A DNA stretch of 64,000 bases from Algoriella xinjiangensis (GTDB lineage Bacteria; Bacteroidota; Bacteroidia; Flavobacteriales; Weeksellaceae). Every line of letters starts with the position of its first letter. Positions within the stretch are counted from its first letter, which is position 1. The position numbers and the translations under genes were made by a program. The DNA is taken from the NCBI RefSeq assembly GCF_900115015.1, contig NZ_FOUZ01000008.1:1-64000 (forward strand), in the 5' to 3' direction. The notes beneath the pieces were generated by a model. It did no database searches, was not told where the DNA came from, and saw only the letters and a list, made by a program, of their open reading frames with translations. Below are positions 54,501 through 61,025 of the stretch, one piece after another.

Positions 54501-54755
54501 AAATCGGTTGTATTAAGTTTAATTGATGATAACTGGAAAGAGCATTTACGTGATGTTGATGATTTACGTAAAACGTCTCAAAATGCGGTTTACGAGCAAA
54601 AAGATCCATTGGTTGTTTACAAACAAGAGTCTTTCCATATTTTCCAAAGAATGTTGGATACGGTAAACAAAGAAATTATTTCTTTCTTGTTCAAAGGTGA
54701 ATTACCAAATGCACAAAAACCAGAATCTGTAGAAGAAACTGAAACAGTAAACTAA
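51597..54755 (+). CDS. secA: Preprotein translocase ATPase SecA
   Basis: The motor that pushes unfolded proteins through SecYEG. The frame starts at 51597 (1052 residues), but family members usually begin near MNILNKILQGFLGDKN, so the ATG at 51633 is a strong alternative. Walker A is MQTGEGKTLV (G-E-G-K-T at about 209-213); also present are DEVDSVLIDDARTPLIISG, NMAGRGTDIKL and RQLRGRAGRQGDPG. The long insertion after the first nucleotide-binding region (about 345-460) is usual for Bacteroidota SecA. The C-terminus lacks the zinc-binding SEC-C motif. Confidence 0.97.
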   Translation: MVANLDEERQNNMNILNKILQGFLGDKNAKDVKELQKYVDLANEAGQTLSSLSIDELRAKTFEFKAKIADATKDFKIQIDDLKKQVEETEDFTAKEDLYAQIDKINKQAYDVEEKILLEILPEAFAVMRETGKRFTENETLEVQASEFDKVLVNRGHDFVSLKDDTTAIWQNSWDAAGRQVTWDMSHYDVQFIGGSALHLGRIAEMQTGEGKTLVATLPMYLNALTGRGVHLVTVNDYLAKRDMAWMRPIFSFHGLSVDCIDNHQPNSPGRREAYACDIVYGTNNEFGFDYLRDNMANTPDALVQRELNYAIVDEVDSVLIDDARTPLIISGPVPQGDRHEFDVLKPKIDRLYNMQRELLGKTLNEAKTLFKQGDTKEGGFKLYQVFRGLPKYKPLIKFLSQDGIRAQLQKTEAHFIQDNNREMPKVDEHLYFTIDEKQNQSDLTDKGIEYLSKGMEDDDFFVLPDVSTNIGAIENSGKSPEEILQMKEEFFREFSIKSERIHTLNQLLKAYTLFENDNEYVVVDGEVKIVDESTGRIMDGRRYSDGLHQAIEAKENVKIEAATQTFATVTLQNYFRMYNKLCGMTGTAETEAGEFWEIYKLDVVSIPTNRPILRNDKNDVVFKTNREKYKAVIEEITKLSQEEKRPVLVGTTNVEVSELLSKALNLRGIKHNVLNAKLHKKEADIVTEAGKPGAVTIATNMAGRGTDIKLTKEVKEYGGLAIIGTERHDSRRVDRQLRGRAGRQGDPGSSQFFVSLEDSLMRLFGSERIAKLMDRMGHKDGDMIEHSMITKSIERAQKKVEENNFGIRKRLLEYDDVMNKQREVIYKRRHNALFGERLEVDIANMIFDVSASIVQSNKDFEDFGQYELDLIKYFTMGTPVTEDEFRSKSIKDLTNITYEAAVADYKVRMKYVAETAFPVISGVFENQGHMFSRIQVPFTDGIREMTVVCDLKEAYESHAKTLIKDFEKSVVLSLIDDNWKEHLRDVDDLRKTSQNAVYEQKDPLVVYKQESFHIFQRMLDTVNKEIISFLFKGELPNAQKPESVEETETVN

Positions 54756-54767
54756 TACAAGGTTTTT

Positions 54768-54817
54768 ATATAACAAAAAACCCTTTCTAAAAATTTAGAA
54801 AGGGTTTTTTGTTATAT
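54768..54817 (+). terminator. secA terminator
   Basis: Perfect 23-bp arms at 54768-54790 and 54795-54817 around CCCTTTCTAA / TTAGAAAGGG. Confidence 0.85.
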
Positions 54818-54889
54818 TTATATTAGTGAAATATTGTAAGTGCAAATGAATGGGATATTTTTCCTTATGAAAAATTTTGTTGGTAGAAA

Positions 54890-54942
54890 TACTGTTCCAG
54901 ATGTGTTGTTATTTTAATAATTAAATTATGCAAATAAAAATC
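54890..54942 (+). repeat. Cassette repeat, copy 1 (internally deleted)
   Basis: Begins TACTGTTCCAGATGTGTT and ends TTAAATTATGCAAATAAAAATC, like copy 2, but lacks the middle part with the hairpin. The junction falls at a short GTTATTTTAA homology. The preceding 50 nt contain a short protein-like frame (ANEWDIFPYEKF), possibly a toxin-tail remnant. Confidence 0.7.
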
Positions 54943-55088
54943 AGAATGGTGTGATAAAAAATATAAGGGGAGGTGTCGTTGCCGCAGAAGTTACTGGAGC
55001 GGTTATAAATAAAGTTGGTGGAGATGGTATTGATGAAAAAATTAACAAATATAGGATTAGCAGTTATGTTTTTTGTGAGTTTATTTAG
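54921..55088 (+). pseudogene. Coding remnant ahead of the lipoprotein gene
   Basis: A 55-codon frame without a start that contains a glycine/alanine-rich stretch (IRGGVVAAEVTGAVINKVGG) and runs into the next gene in another frame. Such segments are typical of the end of Rhs-like or other polymorphic toxins before or within the toxin tip. This is an inference from composition and position; no homology search was possible. Confidence 0.35.
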
Positions 55089-55455
55089 CTGTAATAGTTA
55101 TACAAAAAAAGATGCAAAGAAATATTTACCAGGTAAATATTCTTATGAATTTCCATCAGGAGAAACTTCTATACTAATAATAAATCCAGATTTCACATTT
55201 AATAATAAAATTTATTCTAGTAATAAAAAAGATTTGTTATACGAAGCTAACGGTAGTATGGAAGTAAATGGAAGAAAAATTGAATTTCATGATTTCTTGC
55301 TTTTTTTTGATCATGATGAAACAGACATGATATTCTCAAAACCAGAAGGCATAGGTGGTGTTTCGAGTGTTTATTGGCAAAAGCCAGACAAAAATCAGGA
55401 TATTGTAACAATTGATTATAACACATATAATTACATATTTAAAAAAGTAGAATAA
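55024..55455 (+). CDS. Small lipoprotein, candidate immunity protein 1
   Basis: The ATG at 55024 (MKKLTNIGLAVMFFVSLFSC) starts a typical lipoprotein signal with lipobox LFSC; an ATG at 55015 in the same frame is less likely. The 143-residue protein then has a small beta-rich domain (LPGKYSYEFPSGETSILIIN, NGRKIEFHDFLLFFD). No family is recognised. It overlaps a coding remnant upstream, and repeat copy 2 begins 4 nt after its stop. Low GC, small size, envelope location and cassette context fit an immunity protein (inference). Confidence 0.6.
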   Translation: MVLMKKLTNIGLAVMFFVSLFSCNSYTKKDAKKYLPGKYSYEFPSGETSILIINPDFTFNNKIYSSNKKDLLYEANGSMEVNGRKIEFHDFLLFFDHDETDMIFSKPEGIGGVSSVYWQKPDKNQDIVTIDYNTYNYIFKKVE

Positions 55456-55459
55456 GAGG

Positions 55460-55570
55460 TACTGTTCCAAATGTGTTATTATCACACAACGTATAATTCA
55501 CAATAAAATAAAAGACAAACCAACGTTTGCCTTTTGTTATTTTAACGATTAAATTATGCAAATAAAAATC
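55460..55570 (+). repeat. Cassette repeat, copy 2 (full length)
   Basis: 111 nt from TACTGTTCCAAATGTGTT to CAAATAAAAATC. It contains a long imperfect hairpin (55504-55543; core GACAAACCAACGTTTGCC) followed by T residues, so it also acts as a terminator. Copies 1, 3 and 4 are recognisably the same element. Confidence 0.8.
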
Positions 55571-55615
55571 CGATTTGGTGTAATGGAAAACCTCATTAAA
55601 TATCAATAATAATTT

Positions 55616-56075
55616 ATGAAAGAATTTATCAGTAGAAAATATAATAATTTTTATAATGCATTAATAATGTTAGTATTAACAATATTTGTTCTTTCTGCAT
55701 TACTCTTAATTATTACATATTAAGATGATATAATAACTCAAAATAAGTATGATGTTTTATTATTTTTAGTTTTTTTTGTTCAAATTTTATTAGTCTTTAT
55801 TAGACTTAATTATTATATAAATGAAATTATTATTGATTACGAAAATGAATCTATTATAGTAAAAAAATATTTTCAAAAAAAAAAAAATAAAAATCAATGA
55901 AATAGATATGGTTGATAGATATATTTTACCGTATTTAAATTATCCCAAAATAAATAATAAAAATTATTTGTTTATCTCTCGTTCAATAGATCCATTTGGA
56001 GATAATTTTACTTTTGATTCAGAAAGAGATTTAGAGAATATCAAAGAAACTCTTAATGAATTTAATAAAAAGTAA
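55616..56075 (+). pseudogene. Broken small membrane protein, candidate immunity gene
   Basis: A start ATG at 55616 and a hydrophobic opening (MLVLTIFVLSALLLIITY) run into a TAA at 55721. The same frame then continues with a second hydrophobic stretch (VLLFLVFFVQILLVFIRL) up to a run of 13 A at 55875-55887. There a frameshift is needed to reach a well-formed C-terminus (ILPYLNYPKINNKNYLFISR ... LENIKETLNEFNKK) ending at 56075. The intact protein would have been about 150 residues with two membrane spans and a soluble tail. Function unknown. Confidence 0.7.
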
Positions 56076-56190
56076 TGTTTCAACTCAAAATAAAAATGTA
56101 TATACTACTCAAAATTTTTGGGGAGCAATTGGACCAGGAATAAAGATTGGAGCAATTTTTAGTAATGGAAAAACGTGGTTAATAAAATGA
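56056..56190 (+). pseudogene. Coding remnant overlapping the next gene (ATGA)
   Basis: A 44-codon frame with protein-like sequence (NVYTTQNFWGAIGPGIKIGA, FSNGKTWLIK) whose TGA overlaps the following ATG in an ATGA junction. Its glycine-rich end directly coupled to a small membrane protein gene resembles a toxin 3' end next to its immunity gene. It is too short to be a toxin itself. Confidence 0.4.
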
Positions 56191-56540
56191 AAAAAATAAA
56201 TATATTACTGACATTCATTATTGTTTTACCTTTTATCATATTAACTATAATAGTTTTATATGTCAATCTTAATTCTAAAAATCCTAGAGATATTTTCTTA
56301 GATAATCAATCGAATAAATATTTTGAAGGAAAAATAATATTAATAAAAAACAATGAAAATAATCATAATGCTTTGACTATGTATTCAAATGATAAAAATA
56401 TAATTCTTCCATATTCATGGGATTCTAAAGTTAAAATTAATGACTCCATATCCAAACAAAAAGGCGATTTGTTTTTGAAAATATATAGAAATGGAGAATT
56501 GTTAGACTCTTTAAATTATAATGATATTAAATGGAGGTAG
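56187..56540 (+). CDS. Small membrane-anchored protein, candidate immunity protein 2
   Basis: The ATG at 56187 overlaps the TGA of the upstream remnant; an in-frame ATG at 56175 is less likely. The 117-residue protein has one N-terminal membrane span (INILLTFIIVLPFIILTIIV) and an extracytoplasmic beta-rich domain (KYFEGKIILIKNNENN, GDLFLKIYRNGELLDSL). No family recognised. Repeat copy 3 starts 4 nt after the stop. Context suggests an immunity protein. Confidence 0.6.
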   Translation: MKKINILLTFIIVLPFIILTIIVLYVNLNSKNPRDIFLDNQSNKYFEGKIILIKNNENNHNALTMYSNDKNIILPYSWDSKVKINDSISKQKGDLFLKIYRNGELLDSLNYNDIKWR

Positions 56541-56544
56541 GCTG

Positions 56545-56664
56545 TAGTGTTCCAGATGTGTTGGGAAAACAAACCCAACATTCGCAATTCGCAATAAAAT
56601 ATTCGCAATAAAATAAAAGACAAACCAACGTTTGCCTTTTGCTATTTTAACGATTAAATTTATG
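56545..56664 (+). repeat. Cassette repeat, copy 3
   Basis: Starts TAGTGTTCCAGATGTGTT. The left part differs from copy 2 and contains TTGGG/CCCAA and a short TCGCAATAAAAT duplication, but the hairpin region (56611-56647) and the following TTTTAACGATTAAAT match copy 2 almost exactly. Confidence 0.75.
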
Positions 56665-56689
56665 TCTAAAACTTCAATTTTTTTTTAAA

Positions 56690-57193
56690 ATGAGACATGT
56701 ATATTTACTTCTAATAATCCTTTTTTGTGGTTGTAATCAAAATAAAGATAATAACACACATAAATCATTTCAAAAAAAAGTATATTCTATAATTGATTCT
56801 CTTAATCAAAATTTAATGAAAGATTCTAATTTATATACTATTACTCATGAAAAAAAAGCTAAATGCAATTACTTTAAAATATCTACAGCTCAATATTTTA
56901 ATTTAGATTCTGTAAGCTCTTATGAGCAATACAATGATAATATAATAATATTTTACTCAATAGATTTTTATAATAAACAAGTGGTTAAACAAGATGTTAT
57001 TAATAAGAATGTTTTAAATAAATTCATTTATAAAAAAGATTCCATTTTATTTTTTCATCCAAGTTATATAATTATTAAACAAACAAATAAAGCCTTCTTT
57101 GAACAAGTTTCATTAGATGAACAAATAAAATTAAATTTATTTAATTTTAGTGATATAACAATTAATCAAAATGAATATATACCTCCTAATTAA
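56690..57193 (+). CDS. Small lipoprotein, candidate immunity protein 3
   Basis: A 167-residue lipoprotein (MRHVYLLLIILFCGC, lipobox FCGC). The mature part is Lys/Asn/Tyr-rich with alternating helix and strand (SFQKKVYSIIDSLNQNLM, NIIIFYSIDFYNKQVVKQD). No family recognised. It lies between repeat copies 3 and 4 and has the same low GC as the other cassette genes. An immunity role is an inference from context. Confidence 0.6.
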   Translation: MRHVYLLLIILFCGCNQNKDNNTHKSFQKKVYSIIDSLNQNLMKDSNLYTITHEKKAKCNYFKISTAQYFNLDSVSSYEQYNDNIIIFYSIDFYNKQVVKQDVINKNVLNKFIYKKDSILFFHPSYIIIKQTNKAFFEQVSLDEQIKLNLFNFSDITINQNEYIPPN

Positions 57194-57218
57194 GGTGATA
57201 TTTCAGATGGATGATGGG

Positions 57219-57315
57219 TACTGTTCCAAATGTATTGTTTTTATACAATATATAGTTCACAATAATACAAAAGGCAAACGTTTGTTTGGCTTTTGTTATT
57301 TTATAAATTTAGAAA
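57219..57315 (+). repeat. Cassette repeat, copy 4, with inverted hairpin
   Basis: Starts TACTGTTCCAAATGTATTG, shares the ATAGTTCACAATAA... segment with copy 2, and ends in the TTTTGTTATTTTA tail. Its hairpin (about 57266-57295, AAAAGGCAAACGTTTG) is close to the reverse complement of the hairpin in copies 2 and 3. It marks the boundary with conserved chromosome. Confidence 0.7.
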
Positions 57316-57384
57316 TGTTTTTTTAGTATTTTTACATCACCATACAGAACTTGTTTCTGTATAACATTATAAAATTTAAAACAA

Positions 57385-57882
57385 ATGAAATTTGCATATT
57401 TACACGGTTATCAAGGATTTGTGACAGACGAAAAAAGAGTGTATTTAAATGAATTAGGCGACTGTTATTCGCCAACAATTGATTACGATAATGCACCAAC
57501 TTTAATACAAGATTTAGTCGCGCAATTTACAAAAGAACCTATAGAATTTATTGCTGGAACAAGTTTAGGCGGAATGATAAGTTATTATTTAGGCTTAATT
57601 TTAAATGTTCCTGTTTTGATGTTCAATCCTGCTGTAATAGCCATAGAACGATTGAAACCTTTTTTGTCGGATGAATTATTAAACGCAGTTCCACAAAAAC
57701 AAAACATGGTTTTTACAGGTTTAAAAGATGATGTAGTGGAGCCAAAATTTCAGATAGAATTTGTAGAAAATCTAAAACAAAAAAATGCGAATATCACGCA
57801 GTTTTTTGATGAAGAAATGACACATTTAGTAACTTTAGAAGAATTTGAAAAAGGTTTTACAACCTTTATAGAAAATAAATAA
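57385..57882 (+). CDS. YqiA/YcfP-family alpha/beta-hydrolase
   Basis: A 165-residue esterase-type protein. It starts MKFAYLHGYQGF (the HGxxG oxyanion region), with the nucleophile S60 in AGTSLGGM, the acid in TGLKDDVVEP (D115/D116) and H147 in MTHLVT. Length and layout match YqiA-like esterases. The substrate is unknown. It lies just past the cassette array and ends in a strong terminator. Confidence 0.83.
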   Translation: MKFAYLHGYQGFVTDEKRVYLNELGDCYSPTIDYDNAPTLIQDLVAQFTKEPIEFIAGTSLGGMISYYLGLILNVPVLMFNPAVIAIERLKPFLSDELLNAVPQKQNMVFTGLKDDVVEPKFQIEFVENLKQKNANITQFFDEEMTHLVTLEEFEKGFTTFIENK

Positions 57883-57888
57883 TTACAT

Positions 57889-57922
57889 AAAAAAGTCTTC
57901 CAAATTCGGAAGACTTTTTTGT
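57889..57922. terminator. Terminator between the YqiA-like and M49 genes
   Basis: Arms AAAAAAGTCTTCC (57889-57901) and GGAAGACTTTTTT (57908-57920), usable in both directions. Confidence 0.8.
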
Positions 57923-57941
57923 TTTTATATAAATCAGAAAA

Positions 57942-59585
57942 TTATAATCCCAACATTTGCGGACCTTGTTCAAAAACAACATCTACCGGAATATTTTTCG
58001 TTTTTAGTAATTCTAAATCATTTTGTAAATCAGGATGAATAACACCTTTTTCTGCATATAATTTTTTAACACCATCATAATCTCCATTTCCTTGAAGCGT
58101 TAAAATCAATTCAGATAAACCATTCATTGCTTGCTCCATTTTTACCGCATTTACTTTGTAGCGACCATTTGCAGTTTTCTCAAATGCGCCTTTTTCTGCA
58201 AAATAATTAAACGCAATCATGTTCGCTTGTCCGTGAGCAGAACTCGCTCCAAAACGAACCGAACGTAAAATTCCTGCCAAAAATGTTACAAAATAATCTT
58301 GTTGATTTCCAGTTAATTCACCTTTTTTCAATAATTGATTCACCATATATAAACCAAGAATATCGGCTTTTCCTTCTTCTAACGCAGAATTTGCTTCTTT
58401 CAATGCATCACGAACCGTTCCTTTACCATTTACAGTATTTTTTATACCCAAACCGTGCGCAACTTCGTGAAACATTACATTAGAAAAGAATGCATCAAAT
58501 TTGATGTTTTTTTGTTGGCTTTCATCAATTAATACATCTGCAATCGGAACCAAAATTTTATCAAACTTAGCTTTCATTGCATTTTTTAATTGCAAACGAC
58601 GCGTTCCTTTTTCTAATTGTACACGCTCATCATTTGGTAAATTAATTGCAATTGTTTTTCCTGCCGCATTACAATCTCCCGCATAATACACAACATCGTA
58701 TGCATTCAGGTCAGAATCTGTTCCAGGAACTTCTTTTTTATAATTAGCTGTAACAGGCAGATTTCGTTGTAATTCGGGTAAATATTGAACAAATTTCGCC
58801 AATTTATTTGACCATTCTACATCTTTTACTAAAATATAAGCCGAGTAAGATGTTTTGTATCCAAACAATTGATCTTCGTAATTTTCTATCGGACCAACAA
58901 CCATGTCAATGTTTGCATTTTTCATGTCCATCCAAGCCAAATCGCTTGCATAAAAATCATCACTTAATAAAGCTGCTGCACGCAATTGTAAATATTTTTT
59001 AAGACCAGCATCTTCCGCTAATTCAGACGCTTTTACCAAATAACCTGAAGCATTTTGCAATTGATTTTTGAAATTCTCATGATACGGAATCGTATATAAA
59101 TTTCCTTGACGATTACGACGAACAATGGTGTAAGGCGATTTACCATCTTTTAGATTGGCGATGTTAAATTCCTCTTTTATCATATCAGTCGGATAAAAAG
59201 TTGCACCCGCTGGTTTTGCACTTACATTTGATAAAAAAGGTGCTTCGTTATTTAATCTGTCCCACGGACCATAATTAATTTTTGCATACTCTTTTGCTTC
59301 GCCTTTTGTTACATCCATCAAATCGATTTTTGGACCATAGGCTTGTTGCCAAAACAAATCGTCCATAATATCAGCAGCCTTAAACATCAAACGTAAAACA
59401 TCTTTTTCGTTATTTGTAAGGTGAGAAATATCCGTAGTTAACGGTACTTTTGCATAATATTGATAAGCGTATTCTTTTGTCATATTTGTTTCTGTTTGAG
59501 CTGTATTTGTTGTTGCTTTTTGAGTAGAACAAGATGATAGAATTCCTGTTAAAGCGACAGCGCTCAATACAATTGATTTTTTCAT
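57942..59585 (-). CDS. M49-like (dipeptidyl-peptidase III-type) lipoprotein
   Basis: A 547-residue zinc exopeptidase with a lipoprotein signal (lipobox LSSC, about 16-19). The metal site is H373-E-V-A-H377, a five-residue HExxH form instead of the six-residue HELLGH of classic DPP III, followed by the second motif ALEEGKADILGLY (E-E-x-x-A-D). DPP III removes dipeptides from peptide N-termini. Pentapeptide variants are known from some bacteria and plant Nudix-M49 proteins. The lipid anchor places it at the envelope. Monocistronic. Confidence 0.83.
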   Translation of the reverse strand: MKKSIVLSAVALTGILSSCSTQKATTNTAQTETNMTKEYAYQYYAKVPLTTDISHLTNNEKDVLRLMFKAADIMDDLFWQQAYGPKIDLMDVTKGEAKEYAKINYGPWDRLNNEAPFLSNVSAKPAGATFYPTDMIKEEFNIANLKDGKSPYTIVRRNRQGNLYTIPYHENFKNQLQNASGYLVKASELAEDAGLKKYLQLRAAALLSDDFYASDLAWMDMKNANIDMVVGPIENYEDQLFGYKTSYSAYILVKDVEWSNKLAKFVQYLPELQRNLPVTANYKKEVPGTDSDLNAYDVVYYAGDCNAAGKTIAINLPNDERVQLEKGTRRLQLKNAMKAKFDKILVPIADVLIDESQQKNIKFDAFFSNVMFHEVAHGLGIKNTVNGKGTVRDALKEANSALEEGKADILGLYMVNQLLKKGELTGNQQDYFVTFLAGILRSVRFGASSAHGQANMIAFNYFAEKGAFEKTANGRYKVNAVKMEQAMNGLSELILTLQGNGDYDGVKKLYAEKGVIHPDLQNDLELLKTKNIPVDVVFEQGPQMLGL

Positions 59586-59661
59586 TTCAATGAATTTTTA
59601 TAAACGTAAATTTAAGAATTAAATCTTCATTTTTTGATGAAGTCAAGTAAAAATGATTCTT

Positions 59662-59835
59662 TCATTCAATTGGAATTCCTAAGTTTTCATAATAATCTCC
59701 ATCGATAAAGAAATAACCATAAGAAAATTGAAATTTTTTAAGATTATCAAAAAGATAATTTACTGAAAATAATTCAAATTTGTTTGATTTGGAAGTTTTG
59801 AGTATTTGTAGAGTTAAAATATAAAAAATTAAACT
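59662..59835 (-). pseudogene. Orphan C-terminal gene fragment beside the tRNA cluster
   Basis: A 57-codon minus-strand frame, bounded upstream by a stop, reads as a believable protein tail (FELFSVNYLFDNLKKFQFSY, YFFIDGDYYENLGIPIE). No start codon is available. It occupies most of the 305-nt gap between the M49 gene and the tRNAs. It looks like the left-over 3' end of a lost gene. Confidence 0.4.
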
Positions 59836-59850
59836 TCAATAGAATAACAA

Positions 59851-59886
59851 ATAAAAAAATCTCAACTTCCGAAGAAATTGAGATTT
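59851..59886 (-). terminator. Terminator of the tRNA-His cluster
   Basis: Long stem AATCTCAA ... TTGAGATT extended by TTC/GAA around a UUCG tetraloop, with a T-run on the minus-strand side. Confidence 0.8.
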
Positions 59887-59890
59887 ATAA

Positions 59891-59966
59891 GGGTGAATGA
59901 TGGGTTTCGAACCCACGACCTCCGGAACCACAATCCGGCGCTCTAACCAACTGAGCTACAATCACC
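59891..59966 (-). tRNA. tRNA-His (GTG), copy 3 in transcription order
   Basis: A 76-nt cloverleaf read on the minus strand. The anticodon loop TTGTGGT gives GTG (His), the D-arm is GCTCAGTTGGTTAGAGC, and the T-arm is GTGGGTTCGAAACCCAT. The extra 5' G (G-1) of tRNA-His is encoded and pairs with C73. One U-U mismatch is present in the acceptor stem. Identical to the two other copies. Confidence 0.95.
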
Positions 59967-60007
59967 ATTTGGTATGAATTTCTTTTGAAACGAATTCTAA
60001 CGTTTTT

Positions 60008-60083
60008 GGGTGAATGATGGGTTTCGAACCCACGACCTCCGGAACCACAATCCGGCGCTCTAACCAACTGAGCTACAATCACC
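60008..60083 (-). tRNA. tRNA-His (GTG), copy 2
   Basis: Identical in sequence to the other two tRNA-His genes. It is separated from its neighbours by spacers of 41 and 42 nt that are themselves nearly identical, so the repeat unit (117-118 nt) was duplicated as a block. Confidence 0.95.
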
Positions 60084-60125
60084 ATTTGGTGTGAATTTCT
60101 TTTGAAACGAATTCTAACGTTTTTA

Positions 60126-60201
60126 GGGTGAATGATGGGTTTCGAACCCACGACCTCCGGAACCACAATCCGGCGCTCTAACCAACTGAGCTACAATCAC
60201 C
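60126..60201 (-). tRNA. tRNA-His (GTG), copy 1 (promoter-proximal)
   Basis: First copy in the direction of transcription, same sequence and anticodon as the others. The upstream side (above 60201) holds the likely promoter region for the cluster. Confidence 0.95.
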
Positions 60202-60291
60202 ATTTTATTGAGTGTATTAAATAAATATTAATTATCTCAATTGGAATGCAAATATAGTGTTGAAATTGGTATTTGCAAACAATTTGGACGA

Positions 60292-60320
60292 AAAAAACAC
60301 TGATTTTTTCAGTGTTTTTT
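60292..60320 (-). terminator. bshB1 terminator
   Basis: Arms AAAAAACACTGA (60292-60303) and TCAGTGTTTTTT (60309-60320), directly at the bshB1 stop. Confidence 0.75.
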
Positions 60321-61022
60321 CTAAAGTAAAGAATCTAAATTATTTACACCGATATAACTTCGAGAAATAAATCCTTCGCCAGCTTCTGTTCCAATCAATC
60401 TTCCCAAATCATACGCTCTGTAGCGAATAGAATCTGTAAAGTTTTTAGATGAAATAGGCGTTTGTGGTTCATCAGAATTTGGATCAAAAAACTGTGTTTT
60501 ATATGCCAAACATGCATCAACTTTTGTATCTATAAATCCAGAAATATCTACTACAAAATTAGGCTCTAACGGTAACCATTGTATGTAATGAAAATGTTTT
60601 TTTGGACGCCAAGCAGCCAAACCATTTTCTATTTTTGGTAAGCCCGATAAAAAAATAGAGGTATTGACTAAATCAGAACCTTTTCCGTGATCGGGATGGC
60701 GATCATGTGGCGCATTACTTAAAATAACATCGGGTTGATATTTACGAATTACTTCGATTATTTTTAGTTGATTTTCTTTATCATTTAAAAAGAAACCATC
60801 GGCAATTCCTAAGTTTTCGCGAACCGCTACACCTAAAATATTTTTTGCAGCTTCGGCTTCTACACGACGTGTTTCATCTGTTCCTCGCGTTCCTAATTCT
60901 CCTTTTGTTAAGTCAAGAATTCCAACTATTTTGCCGTTTTTAATTTCTTTTGCAAGCGTTCCGCCACATCCTAATTCTACATCATCAGGATGTGCACCAA
61001 TTGCAAGTATATCTAATTTCAT
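60321..61022 (-). CDS. bshB1: Bacillithiol biosynthesis deacetylase BshB1
   Basis: A 233-residue zinc deacetylase that removes the acetyl group from GlcNAc-malate in bacillithiol synthesis. Metal and catalytic motifs: GAHPDDVELGCGG (H11, D13, D14), DLTKGELGTRGT and the HPDH metal site in DRHPDHGKG. Sequence and length fit BshB1, the PIG-L/LmbE family member found in Bacteroidota. Its ATG follows the glutathione-peroxidase-like gene by 3 nt, so the two are co-transcribed. Confidence 0.93.
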   Translation of the reverse strand: MKLDILAIGAHPDDVELGCGGTLAKEIKNGKIVGILDLTKGELGTRGTDETRRVEAEAAKNILGVAVRENLGIADGFFLNDKENQLKIIEVIRKYQPDVILSNAPHDRHPDHGKGSDLVNTSIFLSGLPKIENGLAAWRPKKHFHYIQWLPLEPNFVVDISGFIDTKVDACLAYKTQFFDPNSDEPQTPISSKNFTDSIRYRAYDLGRLIGTEAGEGFISRSYIGVNNLDSLL

Positions 61023-61025
61023 TTT

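Noticed and set aside
54890-57315. The four cassette repeats as an integron attC array
   Set aside because: No integrase gene is visible, the hairpin is followed by a T-tract like a terminator, and attC core sites could not be recognised.
59885-60166. A 93-residue open frame on the minus strand with internal repeats
   Set aside because: It is simply a read-through of the three tRNA-His genes; the repeat reflects tRNA duplication, not protein domains.
59891-60201. Regularly spaced repeats that could suggest a CRISPR array
   Set aside because: The repeated unit is a complete tRNA-His gene and the spacers are nearly identical, unlike CRISPR spacers. No cas genes are present.
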